DNA of 64,000 nt from Flavobacterium sp. CS20 (GTDB lineage Bacteria; Bacteroidota; Bacteroidia; Flavobacteriales; Flavobacteriaceae), in NCBI RefSeq assembly GCF_018080005.1, contig NZ_CP073015.1, positions 2,012,501 to 2,076,500 of the forward strand, given 5' to 3'. Numbering within the stretch: the first letter of the stretch is position 1; the number at the start of each line of letters is the position of its first letter. The notes beneath the pieces are model-generated. The model saw nothing but the letters and a program-made list of their open reading frames with translations. It ran no database searches and was not told the origin of the DNA. The translations under genes were made by a program, and so were the position numbers. Positions 1 through 10,224 of this stretch are shown here, in pieces.

Positions 1-1830
1 CACCGGGCAGGTGTCAGGCTCTATACTGCATCTCTCGATTTAGCAGAGCCCTGTGTTTTTGATAAACAGTCGCCTGGACCTCTTCACTGCGTCCTGACGT
101 GTGCAAGCACACTCAGGAGACCCTTCTCCCGAAGTTACGGGTCTATTTTGCCTAGTTCCTTAGCCATGAATCTCTCGAGCACCTTAGAATTCTCATCCCA
201 ACTACCTGTGTCGGTTTACGGTACGGGTTGCTTTAATTGATTTTCTTGGATGTATATACGCTAGATTATCAACGCCACCGAAGCTTTGTTGTACTATCTC
301 ACAATCTCTTGTGATTCAACCTCCTATTCCGTCAGGAGGCACTAACATCTATACACCGTCTCGTTTAACTTAAAGCAAGTAGCAGAATATTAACTGCTTG
401 TCCATCGACTTCCCCTTTCGGGTGCGCCTTAGGTCCCGACTAACCCTCAGCTGATTAGCATAGCTGAGGAATCCTTGGTCTTTCGGTGTGCGGGTTTCTC
501 GCCCGCATTATCGTTACTTATGCCTACATTTTCTTTTGTAATTAGTCCAACAACCCTTACAGATCATCTTCTACCCAAATTACAATGCTCCCCTACCTAC
601 TGACGAAAGTAATCTTTGTCAGTACCATAGCTTCGGTAATATACTTATGCCCGATTATTATCCATGCCGAACCGCTCGACTAGTGAGCTGTTACGCACTC
701 TTTAAATGAATGGTCGCTTCCAAGCCAACATCCTAGCTGTCTAAGCAGTTCAACCTCGTTTGGTCAACTTAGTATATATTTGGGGACCTTAGCTGATGGT
801 CTGGGTTCTTTCCCTCTCGGACATGGACATTAGCACCCATGCCCTCACTGATTAAAAATATTTTATAGCATTCGGAGTTTGTCAGGAATTGGTAGGCGGT
901 GAAGCCCCCGCATCCAATCAGTAGCTCTACCTCTATAAAACTATTTAATCGTCGCACCTAAATGCATTTCGGGAGCATGCGAGCTATTTCCGTGTTTGAT
1001 TGGTATTTCACCCCTACCCTCAGGTCATCCCAAGACTTTTCAACGTCAACGGGTGCGGTCCTCCACTTTGGATTAGCAAAGCTTCAACCTGCCCAAGGGT
1101 AGATCACACGGTTTCGCGTCTATTGTTAATGACTATAATCGCCCTGTTAAAACTCGCTTTCGCTACGGATCCGTAACTGAATTACTTAGCCTGGCCATTA
1201 ACAATAACTCGTAGGCTCATTATGCAAAAGGCACGCCGTCATACTGACACAATCGTCAATACTCCGACCGCTTGTAAGCGTATGGTTTCAGGTTCTATTT
1301 CACTCCTTTATTCAAGGTTCTTTTCACCTTTCCCTCACGGTACTAGTCCACTATCGGTCTCTCAGGAGTATTTAGCCTTACCGGATGGTCCCGGCTGATT
1401 CACGCAAGATTCCTCGTGCCCCGCGCTACTCAGGATACTACTATCCTATACACTAACTACCTATAAGGGACTATCACCCGCTATGGCCAATCTTTCCAAA
1501 TTGTTCTAGTTATAATGCACAGAAATGTTGTAGTCCTACTACCCCAATATTGCCGAAACAATATTGGTTTGGGCTGTTTCACGTTCGCTCGCCGCTACTA
1601 GCAAAATCACTGTTGTTTTCTCTTCCTCTAGTTACTTAGATGTTTCAGTTCACTAGGTTTGCTTGATGAATAAATCCATCATGACATATCTTCAATATGC
1701 CAGGTTGCCCCATTCGGAGATTTGCGGATCATTTCACATGTGCTGATCCCCGCAACTTTTCGCGACTTATCACGTCCTTCTTCGCCTCTGAGAGCCTAGG
1801 CATCCACCATACGCCCTTTACAAACTTTTT
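1..1830 (-). rRNA. rrl: 23S ribosomal RNA, 5' part (cut by window edge)
   Basis: Large-subunit rRNA read on the minus strand. The conserved 5' segment GTATGGTGGATGCCTAGGC lies near 1798-1816, which puts the mature 5' end at about 1830. The first roughly 1830 of about 2880 nucleotides are present; the 3' part and any 5S gene lie left of the window. Short open frames inside it (for example at 769-957) are not genes. The 5' end is estimated from the conserved helix and may be off by several bases. Confidence 0.97.
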
Positions 1831-2003
1831 AATACCTTCTGTATTTCTACTCTTTATTATTACAATATGTCAATGAACTTTTTGTAGTATAAATTAATGT
1901 TAGATTAACTTATGCTGAATATTATTATATTAAATTGACAAGTAAAGATAAACGAGTATAGACTATACTCAGCCGTATTTGCATTTAAGCAAAATACTCT
2001 AAA
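1831..2003 (-). other. 16S-23S spacer without tRNA genes
   Basis: The spacer is only about 173 bp. I find no cloverleaf, no GGTTCGA T-arm and no CCA end, so the tRNA-Ile and tRNA-Ala genes common in flavobacterial spacers are absent. It holds a perfect hairpin (GAGTATA-gac-TATACTC, 1954-1970) and, nearer the 23S, a boxA-like motif. The boundaries depend on the estimated rRNA ends. Confidence 0.8.
1868..1878 (-). promoter_or_regulatory. boxA-like antitermination motif before 23S
   Basis: The minus strand reads GTTCATTGACA, close to the bacterial boxA TGCTCTTTAACA. Nearly the same string, in the same sequence setting (CATTGACATATTG), recurs upstream of 16S at 3665-3675. Placement before both rRNAs fits NusB/NusE-type antitermination. 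The function is inferred from position and similarity. Confidence 0.55.
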
Positions 2004-3529
<1,526 letters not shown>

Positions 3530-3741
3530 TGTTTCTGTTTATAAGTATAACTTTTCTAATCTATACTTTTAAAAACACCAAAATCTGTTGACTCGGGTAT
3601 GTTTGTTTTTTTCGCTTATCTTTACGCGTTGCTGATTATCTCTAATCAGCTTGTCAATTCAATATGTCAATGTACTTTTTTAATCTTTTTGTTTCGCCCG
3701 AAAGCGGGTGCAAATGTAATACCTTTTTTCTTTTCAACAAA
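3530..3741 (-). promoter_or_regulatory. rRNA operon leader and promoter
   Basis: On the minus strand a -33 TTTG (3738-3741), a 19-bp gap and a -7 TACATTTG (3711-3718) form an ideal Bacteroidota promoter, so transcription should start near 3705. The roughly 175-nt leader then holds a CCCG/CGGG hairpin at the start point (3697-3708), a boxA-like GTACATTGACA (3665-3675) and a perfect hairpin (GCTGATTA-tctc-TAATCAGC, 3631-3650). No gene is seen in this stretch. Confidence 0.75.
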
Positions 3742-3855
3742 TACTTTTTCAAAAAAAAACCATATTTTTTTTAATTATGTAAAACATTATTTTAAAACGC
3801 TGACTGTGAGGTTTTTATTTTTTTTAAAAAAACTAAAAAAATTTACATCATTAAA

Positions 3856-3863
3856 TATATTTG
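3856..3863 (+). promoter_or_regulatory. -7 promoter element of cysH
   Basis: TATATTTG matches the Bacteroidota -7 consensus TAnnTTTG and ends 32 bp before the cysH ATG at 3896. No clear -33 TTTG is visible. It helps choose the downstream ATG, because the longer open frame from 3599 would start well before the promoter. Confidence 0.6.
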
Positions 3864-3895
3864 TAGTCTGTAATAAAAATTTAATTTTGTCAATT

Positions 3896-4582
3896 ATGAA
3901 AACTAAAGATATTCATACTTATAAAGAACAAATTGACAACTTAAACAAAAAGTATGCTCAATTAAGTTTAGACCAAAGAATACAGGAGATTTACAAAGAT
4001 TTCTCAAGCGAAGAAATGCTTGTCACATCTTCATTTGCGGCTAACTCTTCTTTTCTTTTGCATCTATTTAGTCAAAATGCGCCCGTAAAGCCTAAAGTTT
4101 ACTTTATAGATACATTTTATCATTTTGAAGAAACAATTGAATATAAAAGAGAGCTTTCTAAAAAATATAATTTGGAAGTCTATAATATTATACCAGACTA
4201 TGAGGAACATTTTAAAACAAGAGATGAGAAGTTGTGGAAAAAAAACCCAGATCAGTGTTGTTATATCAATAAGGTAAAACCTATAGAAAAAATTAAAAAG
4301 CATTTTAATGTTTGGGCTTCAGGATTGATGCGGTCTCAAAATAGTCATCGGAAAAATCTTAACATTTTTGAGTTTAAAGATGATATCATTAGGTTTTATC
4401 CTATCATAGATGTTGAAATTGAAGAGAGAAACGAATACATCAAAACACATCAACTTGACACTAACCCATTGGTTTTAAAAGGCTACAATTCTATTGGGTG
4501 TAAACACTGCACAAAAAAAGGAGCTGAGAGAGAAGGAAGATGGGTTGGTCTTGCTAAAACCGAATGTGGACTACACATCTAA
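3896..4582 (+). CDS. cysH: Adenylylsulfate/phosphoadenylylsulfate reductase
   Basis: CysH reduces APS or PAPS to sulfite in assimilatory sulfate reduction, in the cytoplasm. From ATG 3896 the protein is 228 residues. The frame is open back to 3599, but that part overlaps the rRNA promoter region and encodes low-complexity F/K-rich sequence. A nucleotide-binding segment SSFAANSS lies near 45-52 and the C-terminal active-site motif ECGLH has Cys224. Two cysteine pairs, CC at 121-122 and CKHC at 202/205, are the [4Fe-4S] ligands of the APS-type enzyme; PAPS-type enzymes lack them. APS is therefore the likelier substrate. No other sulfate-assimilation gene is nearby; asnS follows after 15 bp. Confidence 0.87.
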   Translation: MKTKDIHTYKEQIDNLNKKYAQLSLDQRIQEIYKDFSSEEMLVTSSFAANSSFLLHLFSQNAPVKPKVYFIDTFYHFEETIEYKRELSKKYNLEVYNIIPDYEEHFKTRDEKLWKKNPDQCCYINKVKPIEKIKKHFNVWASGLMRSQNSHRKNLNIFEFKDDIIRFYPIIDVEIEERNEYIKTHQLDTNPLVLKGYNSIGCKHCTKKGAEREGRWVGLAKTECGLHI

Positions 4583-4597
4583 TTTAATGTATATAAA

Positions 4598-6040
4598 ATG
4601 AAAAACATTAGTATTAAACATATTATAAGTGAAGGTAGAATTTCTGAAGAATATCAAGTTAAGGCTTGGGTGAAATCTTTTAGAAATAATATGTTTTTAG
4701 CCTTGAATGATGGATCTTGCTTAAGCAATATTCAATGCGTTTTACCAACTGATGAATATGGTGATGAGTTTATTAAAAAATTAAATGTTGGATGTGCTGT
4801 AACAGTTGAAGGCACTTTGGTAGAAAGCCAAGGTCAGGGTCAGCGTGTGGAGATTGACGTCAAAAACATTAAAATACTTGGAGAAGCTAATAGTGAAGAT
4901 GTTAGAAAAACGATTTTATCTCCAAAAAATCACAGTTTAGAAAAGCTTAGAGAACAAGCTCATCTTAGAGTGAGAACAAATACTTTTGGTGCTGTGATGC
5001 GTTTAAGGTCTAAATTATCTTTTGCGGTTCACGCCTATTTTCAAAAGGAAGATTTTCAATATGTTACTACACCTATAATTACTAATTCTGACGCCGAAGG
5101 TGCTGGAGAAACATTTAAGGTGACTAATTTTGATTTAAAATCTATTCCTAAAACGGTAAACGGCGAGGTTGATTTTAAACAAGATTTTTTTGGTAAACCT
5201 GCAAACCTTACTGTTAGCGGTCAGCTTGAAGCTGAAACTTATGCTTTAGGTCTTGGTAAAGTCTATACGTTTGGTCCTACTTTTAGGGCTGAAAACTCTA
5301 ATACAACTCGTCATCTTTCTGAATTTTGGATGATTGAGCCTGAGGTGGCGTTTTGTGATCTTGAAGGTGATATGGACTTGGCTGAAGATTTTATAAAATA
5401 TGTTATTGACTATGTTCTGGAACATTGCATGGAAGATTTAGATTTTTTAGAGCAACGTTTGACCAAGGAGGAAGCTAAATTGCCCAAGCTACAACGCAGT
5501 GAAATGTCGCTTATAGAAAAGCTTCAATTTATTACGAATAACAACTTTAAACGCGTAAGTTATACTGAAGCTATTGATATTTTAAAAAATTCTAAGCCTA
5601 ATAAGAAAAAGAAATTTGATTACATTATAGAAGAATGGGGTGCAGATTTACAAAGTGAGCACGAACGGTTTTTAGTGGAAAAACACTTTAAATGTCCCGT
5701 TATTTTATACGATTATCCAGCTAATATTAAGGCATTTTATATGCGCTTGAACGACGACAAAAAAACAGTGAGAGCTATGGATGTTTTATTTCCTGGCATT
5801 GGTGAAATTGTCGGCGGCTCTCAGCGTGAAGAAAGACTTGAGGTTTTGGTTGAAAAAATGAAAGCTTTAGACATTAGTGAGGAGGAATTATGGTGGTACA
5901 TTGATACAAGACGTTTTGGTACTTGTGAGCACAGTGGTTTTGGTTTAGGCTTTGAGCGCTTGGTTCAGTTTGTTACAGGAATGCCTAACATTAGAGATGT
6001 TATTCCTTATCCACGATCGCCTAAAAATTTAGACTTTTAA
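4598..6040 (+). CDS. asnS: Asparagine-tRNA ligase
   Basis: AsnRS charges tRNA-Asn with asparagine. The 480-residue protein has an N-terminal OB-fold anticodon-binding domain (about 10-110) and a class II catalytic core. Motif 2 is GPTFRAENSNTTRH and motif 3 near the C-terminus is GFGLGFERLVQFVTG. The REERLE segment and the HSGFGLG end fit AsnRS rather than AspRS, and the length is typical. It lies 15 bp after cysH and probably shares its transcript. A 237-bp gap separates it from rpoN. Confidence 0.95.
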   Translation: MKNISIKHIISEGRISEEYQVKAWVKSFRNNMFLALNDGSCLSNIQCVLPTDEYGDEFIKKLNVGCAVTVEGTLVESQGQGQRVEIDVKNIKILGEANSEDVRKTILSPKNHSLEKLREQAHLRVRTNTFGAVMRLRSKLSFAVHAYFQKEDFQYVTTPIITNSDAEGAGETFKVTNFDLKSIPKTVNGEVDFKQDFFGKPANLTVSGQLEAETYALGLGKVYTFGPTFRAENSNTTRHLSEFWMIEPEVAFCDLEGDMDLAEDFIKYVIDYVLEHCMEDLDFLEQRLTKEEAKLPKLQRSEMSLIEKLQFITNNNFKRVSYTEAIDILKNSKPNKKKKFDYIIEEWGADLQSEHERFLVEKHFKCPVILYDYPANIKAFYMRLNDDKKTVRAMDVLFPGIGEIVGGSQREERLEVLVEKMKALDISEEELWWYIDTRRFGTCEHSGFGLGFERLVQFVTGMPNIRDVIPYPRSPKNLDF

Positions 6041-6277
6041 TTCACTTTATTTTTTAATCATTTTGCTGTAAGCTTGTGTTCTTGGCTTAGGGATTCTTGA
6101 AAAAATATTTATCTTGACCAAGATACGTGGCATCTCCAACACGAGCTTAAATATAGCAGATAGCCTGTCTTTGCCACTAGGCAGGTTCGATTGAAGCCCT
6201 AAATTATTTTTTGAAAAGCTTTGTTAAATAGAGTATTGAATAAGCTTTTTTTGTATTTTTATAATAAACTATTTTAG
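6041..6277. other. asnS-rpoN intergenic region with small inverted repeat
   Basis: No gene is visible. It contains an imperfect inverted repeat around 6162-6187 (GCCTGTC facing the GGCAGG side) next to a GGTTCGATT string that resembles a tRNA T-arm; no acceptor or anticodon arm accompanies it. A weak rpoN promoter (TTTG near 6248, TATTTTAG near 6268) is possible but does not match the consensus well. Confidence 0.4.
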
Positions 6278-7723
6278 ATGTTAAAGCAACAACTCAGTCA
6301 AAAATTATCTCAAAAGTTGTCTCCACAACAGATTCAGCTGATGAAGTTAATTCAACTACCAACTTTGGCTTTTGAGCAGAAAATCAAACAAGAGCTTGAG
6401 GAAAATCCCGCACTTGAAAGTGGAAAAGAGGAAGAAGATAACTTTGAAGATATGGATAATAGTCAAGATGATGAGCACGAAGTTATTGAGACTGAGTTTG
6501 ATGTGGATGAGTATTTGAGTGATGATGAAATACCGAGTTATAAAACTTATTCTAACAACTACAGTGCTGACGATGATGATAATAAAGTGCCTTATGCTTC
6601 GGGAAAATCGTTTTTTGATCATTTAAAATCTCAAATTCATACATTTAGGCTTGATGAGGAAGAAGAACAGATTGCGGATTTTTTGATTGGTAGTATTGAT
6701 CAAGCGGGCTACATCAGAAGAGATATTGAAGATATTATTGATGATTTGGACTTTACACAAAGCCTTTATGTGACTAAGGAAAAGGTTTTGAGGGTTTTGA
6801 AAATTGTTCAAAGATTGGATCCAGCTGGCGTTGGTGCTAAGGATTTGAAGGAATGTCTTATTATTCAACTCAAAAGAAAACCAGAAAATAAAGATGTGAA
6901 AATTGCTATAGATATTCTAGAAAACGCATTTGATATGTTTTCTAAGAAGCATTATGAAAAGCTGAAGCATAAATTTAAACTTTCGGATGAGGAATTAAAA
7001 GCGGCTATTGAGCAAATTGAACATCTTAATCCTAAGCCTGGGGCATCTTATTCGTCAAGGTCAAAACCAGTAGATCAGGTTACGCCTGACTTTACGATTA
7101 GAATTAAAAATGACGAGCTGGAGTTAACTCTAAATTCAAGAAATGTTCCGCATATGCATATTTCAAGGGATTATAACAATATGCTCAAGAGCTATAAAGA
7201 GAATGCACTAAAGACCAAAGATCAAAAAAAGGCTTTGCTTTTTATCAAGCAAAAATTGGATTCGGCTAAATGGTTTATCGATGCGATTAAACAGCGACAA
7301 AATACGTTGATATCAACAATGTCTTGCATTATGGATATTCAGCGTGAGTATTTTTTAACCGGTGACGGAAGAAATCTTAAACCTATGATTCTTAAAGATG
7401 TTGCTGAAAAAATCGATATGGATATCAGTACGGTTTCAAGGGTTGCCAACAGTAAGTATGTAGATACGCCTTATGGCACTATACTGATAAAAGATTTTTT
7501 CTCAGAATCAATGAAAAACGATAAAGGCGATGACGTCTCTACTCGAGAAATAAAAAATATTTTGCAAAACATTATTGACAATGAAGATAAACAAAACCCT
7601 TACACAGATTCTAAACTTGTTGAAGCCTTGAAGGAAAAAGGTTATCCTATTGCTCGCCGAACGGTAGCCAAATACAGAGAGGTTTTGGATATTCCTGTAG
7701 CGAGACTTCGAAAAGAGTTGTAA
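6278..7723 (+). CDS. rpoN: RNA polymerase sigma-54 factor
   Basis: RpoN directs core RNA polymerase to -24/-12 promoters and needs an AAA+ activator to open them. The protein is 481 residues. Region I is Q/L-rich (LSQKLSPQQIQLMKLIQLP), region II is acidic (about 45-95), and the core-binding and helix-turn-helix parts follow (DISTVSRVANSKYV). The RpoN box ARRTVAKYRE is at about 459-468, close to the C-terminus as usual. The stop overlaps the next ATG by one base, so the downstream membrane protein is co-translated. No -24/-12 promoter or sigma-54 activator gene was recognised in the window. Confidence 0.96.
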   Translation: MLKQQLSQKLSQKLSPQQIQLMKLIQLPTLAFEQKIKQELEENPALESGKEEEDNFEDMDNSQDDEHEVIETEFDVDEYLSDDEIPSYKTYSNNYSADDDDNKVPYASGKSFFDHLKSQIHTFRLDEEEEQIADFLIGSIDQAGYIRRDIEDIIDDLDFTQSLYVTKEKVLRVLKIVQRLDPAGVGAKDLKECLIIQLKRKPENKDVKIAIDILENAFDMFSKKHYEKLKHKFKLSDEELKAAIEQIEHLNPKPGASYSSRSKPVDQVTPDFTIRIKNDELELTLNSRNVPHMHISRDYNNMLKSYKENALKTKDQKKALLFIKQKLDSAKWFIDAIKQRQNTLISTMSCIMDIQREYFLTGDGRNLKPMILKDVAEKIDMDISTVSRVANSKYVDTPYGTILIKDFFSESMKNDKGDDVSTREIKNILQNIIDNEDKQNPYTDSKLVEALKEKGYPIARRTVAKYREVLDIPVARLRKEL

Positions 7724-8331
7724 TGAAAACTTTTCTTGATTTAGGGTCTTATATCTTCCATCCTTTATGGCTCTCTACATATGCCATGTGTTTTTATTTT
7801 TATCACGTTAATTTTATGTTTACTTATGAGAATATGATAGCTAAAATTCTATCGGTGATTTTGCTGACGGTTTTTATTCCAATTTTCTTTTTAATATTAT
7901 TGAAACCTTTGAGAATTATTGATAGTTTTCATCTTAAAAAAATCAAACAAAGGCGACTTCCGCTTTTGTTTTATACAACTATGAGTGCCATTATAATCAA
8001 CTATATTTTTGACCCTGTGCATTATAAGGTTCCGTTTTATTTTTTTTCGGCTGTATTTTTTAGTGGTTTAGTCTGCGTAATTCTGTCTTTTTTGAATTAT
8101 AAAATCAGCCTTCACACCACTGCTATATCAAGTTTTTCCTACTTTATTATCAGCTTTAGTCTTTATTATCAAATTGACAAATTATGGATAATAAGTTTGA
8201 GTGTGTTTGCTGTTGGTTGGGTGATGAGCTCAAGATTGTCAATGAAATCTCACAAATTGCACGAATTGGTATCAGGTTTAATACTTGGGGTCGTGTCTCA
8301 ATTGATATTTTTGAAATTCTGGTTTATTTAA
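7723..8331 (+). CDS. PAP2-like polytopic membrane protein
   Basis: A 202-residue integral membrane protein with about six hydrophobic helices. Three weak signatures of the PAP2 (type 2 phosphatidic acid phosphatase) fold appear in order: KIKQRRLP around 69-76, resembling KX6RP; SLHTTAISS around 130-138, resembling PSGH; and SRLSMKSHKLHE around 167-178, resembling SRX5HX3D with Glu in place of Asp. The C-terminal triad is the best kept. It may be a divergent lipid phosphatase or an inactive relative. It overlaps rpoN by one base and meets the minus-strand PorT gene tail to tail with a 4-bp overlap. Confidence 0.55.
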   Translation: MKTFLDLGSYIFHPLWLSTYAMCFYFYHVNFMFTYENMIAKILSVILLTVFIPIFFLILLKPLRIIDSFHLKKIKQRRLPLLFYTTMSAIIINYIFDPVHYKVPFYFFSAVFFSGLVCVILSFLNYKISLHTTAISSFSYFIISFSLYYQIDKLWIISLSVFAVGWVMSSRLSMKSHKLHELVSGLILGVVSQLIFLKFWFI

Positions 8332-9029
8332 AGAATATAGAAAACCACACCAGTTTTGATGACATTGAGTTTTAGGTCTTCTTGTGTATCTGATAATTTA
8401 GCATCAAAAATAGAATTAAGATTATATCTAAAAAAGAAATTGATTTTACTTTTACCAAATGAAAAGTAATAATCAAATCTGGCTCTGTTAAGTTCGTCTA
8501 AATCTGTTTGGTTAACGGTATTGTTTGGCTGTTCAAAAGTAGATTTGAAATGATACATATAACCAATATTAAATCCGGTATTGTTTCTCCAAAAAGCAGA
8601 ATCATCACCAATTGCTGAAGTACGCCATCTAAAATGAATTGGCATTTCGATGACTTGAGTTGAAAATCTATTGGTATTAAATTCAACCCCACTATCAATC
8701 ACGTCAAAAATACTTTGGTCTGTATCGGTTTCTCCTATAAAAAGGTTATGTGAATATGTGTCAAAAGAAAAACCTAACCCGATGCCTATGGCAATATTTC
8801 TTTCTTGATTTAATGGCATATCTCTGATATACCCAAAATGTAAACCGCCAGAGAATCCAGACTGAGACATATCTTTCGGTTTATTGACTAAAATATCTAT
8901 CCCCAAACCAACATAAAATTGATCTTCACGGTATAGGCTATCGACTTCAGCAAAGTTTTTATCAATTAAGTTTTGGCTTACAGAAGTTAGAAATATAAAA
9001 AAGGTAAAAAATGTTAATAATCTCTTCAT
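8328..9029 (-). CDS. PorT-family outer-membrane beta-barrel protein
   Basis: From ATG 9029 the product is 233 residues with a signal peptide (MKRLLTFFTFFIFLTSVSQ) followed by alternating amphipathic strands and a C-terminal aromatic end (VVFYIL), as in the OMP_b-brl_2/PorT family. PorT itself is a type IX secretion component, but many paralogues exist, so a secretion role is not proven. An in-frame upstream start at 9062 would lie inside the exbD terminator; the promoter at 9035-9042 supports the 9029 start. In many Flavobacteriaceae a porin-like gene sits beside the exbBD and rpoN/asnS genes, as here. Confidence 0.7.
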   Translation of the reverse strand: MKRLLTFFTFFIFLTSVSQNLIDKNFAEVDSLYREDQFYVGLGIDILVNKPKDMSQSGFSGGLHFGYIRDMPLNQERNIAIGIGLGFSFDTYSHNLFIGETDTDQSIFDVIDSGVEFNTNRFSTQVIEMPIHFRWRTSAIGDDSAFWRNNTGFNIGYMYHFKSTFEQPNNTVNQTDLDELNRARFDYYFSFGKSKINFFFRYNLNSIFDAKLSDTQEDLKLNVIKTGVVFYIL

Positions 9030-9034
9030 CAAAA

Positions 9035-9042
9035 CAAATATA
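9035..9042 (-). promoter_or_regulatory. -7 promoter element of the PorT-family gene
   Basis: The minus strand reads TATATTTG, a full TAnnTTTG match, ending only 5 bases before the ATG at 9029. With the usual start about 5 bases downstream, the mRNA would begin at or next to the start codon. No clear -33 TTTG is present; that place is taken by the T-rich tail of the exbD terminator. Confidence 0.55.
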
Positions 9043-9050
9043 CACTGAAT

Positions 9051-9080
9051 AAAAAAAAGCACCTACATTTAGGTGCTTTT
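9051..9080 (-). terminator. Terminator of the exbB-exbD operon
   Basis: A GC-rich stem GCACCTA/TAGGTGC (9059-9065 with 9070-9076), extended by A/T pairs to 11 bp, has a 4-base loop and on the minus strand is followed by a run of eight T. It lies about 30 bp after the last exbD stop and just upstream of the PorT-family promoter, separating the two transcription units. Confidence 0.85.
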
Positions 9081-9105
9081 CTGAAAATTTATAAAAACTA
9101 ATTAT

Positions 9106-9588
9106 TTACTCTAAATTTTTAAATGCAGATCCTTTTCGCGTGATATACGTAATTTTTAGAGCTTCGGCTTCTCTCAATTCAGTTTTGATATCTGAAACTA
9201 AACCCATATTGGTTTCTTTATCTACTTTAAGACCAGCAATTAAAGCTTGTTTCAATTCTTCACGTGTATCTTGACGTTCTTCAAAAACAAATTGTTTGAT
9301 ATCTTTTAAGCTCGCATATTTATCATTAAGCTGAATACGAGCCTCTGTACCAGCAATGGATTGATAGCGTTCAGAAGGTTCGCCTGCATAGATATACATA
9401 ATTAAATCTTTTTTCTCAAGTTTCTCGACCTGATCAGCATAAGGTAATCTATTTTTCACCTTAATTGAAGTATCTCTCATTACAGTTACCACCATAAAGA
9501 AAAACAAAAGCATAAAAACTATATCGGGTAATGATGCAGTAGAAATAGCTGGTAAATCACCACTTTTTTTCTTTTTAAATTTAGACAT
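9106..9588 (-). CDS. exbD: ExbD-type biopolymer transport protein (second copy)
   Basis: ExbD partners ExbB in the inner-membrane proton motor that drives TonB-type energy transfer to the outer membrane. The 160-residue protein has one N-terminal membrane helix with the key acidic residue in LPDIVFMLLFFFMVVT, followed by a periplasmic domain. It is the last gene of exbB-hyp-exbD-exbD, 18 bp after the other exbD, and a strong terminator follows. The tonB partner is not in the window. Confidence 0.88.
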   Translation of the reverse strand: MSKFKKKKSGDLPAISTASLPDIVFMLLFFFMVVTVMRDTSIKVKNRLPYADQVEKLEKKDLIMYIYAGEPSERYQSIAGTEARIQLNDKYASLKDIKQFVFEERQDTREELKQALIAGLKVDKETNMGLVSDIKTELREAEALKITYITRKGSAFKNLE

Positions 9589-9606
9589 AATTAAATCTTT
9601 AAATGT

Positions 9607-10221
9607 TTAATTTGAAGTACGTTTAGGTTCGGCTTCAGACAATTTTTGAGGATACATATCTTTAATTTGCTCAATTCGTTCTTTCAATTTATCCTTGTCA
9701 ACAGTATAGCTTTCACTCTTGAATGCCTCTTCCATTTCTCGGAAAGTTACACCAAATAATCGTTTTGCTTCTCTATCTCTTAACTCATTGTAAGCGACAA
9801 CTAATTCATTTTGAACAGCAATATAATCCGAATATTTTGTCAACCTATTATTTTGTAGTGAGATAACAGCTTTTACTGGATTGTCAGATGAATTCGGATT
9901 ACCAGGACCTTGACAGTAATTGCATGCTTCGTCGCCTTTTCCTCCACCATTATCTAAAAACTGAATGGCGACTGTTTTGAGATTTTTTAAATCCATAGGT
10001 TCATCTTCAACTAATAAATCTCCATTTGAATTTATCAAAACTATAAAGATGTTTTTTTCTTTCAATGGTGGTGGATCTTGTTGATCTTCGATAGGTGGTA
10101 GTTTTCTATTAATACCACTATCAGTTTCTATAGTTGTTGTTACTAAGAAGAAAATGAGGAGCAAAAAAGCAATATCTGCCATTGATCCTGCATTGACTTC
10201 TGGTGAGCTTCTTCTTGCCAT
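9607..10221 (-). CDS. exbD: ExbD-type biopolymer transport protein (first copy)
   Basis: A 204-residue ExbD homologue with the motor helix GSMADIAFLLLIFFLVTT, whose Asp is the expected proton-carrying residue, and a larger periplasmic domain than the second copy. It is unusual in having a CNYC pair in a loop (around residue 99-102), which could form a disulfide or bind metal. Paired non-identical ExbD genes are common in Bacteroidota and suggest a heteromeric motor. It starts 3 bp after the upstream 147-residue gene. Confidence 0.88.
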   Translation of the reverse strand: MARRSSPEVNAGSMADIAFLLLIFFLVTTTIETDSGINRKLPPIEDQQDPPPLKEKNIFIVLINSNGDLLVEDEPMDLKNLKTVAIQFLDNGGGKGDEACNYCQGPGNPNSSDNPVKAVISLQNNRLTKYSDYIAVQNELVVAYNELRDREAKRLFGVTFREMEEAFKSESYTVDKDKLKERIEQIKDMYPQKLSEAEPKRTSN

Positions 10222-10224
10222 AAT

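Noticed and set aside
3599..3895. N-terminal extension of CysH to 327 residues
   Set aside because: It overlaps the rRNA promoter and encodes low-complexity sequence; the family length is met from ATG 3896, which follows a promoter element.
6162..6200. tRNA gene suggested by GGTTCGATT
   Set aside because: No acceptor stem, anticodon arm or D arm can be formed around the T-arm-like string.
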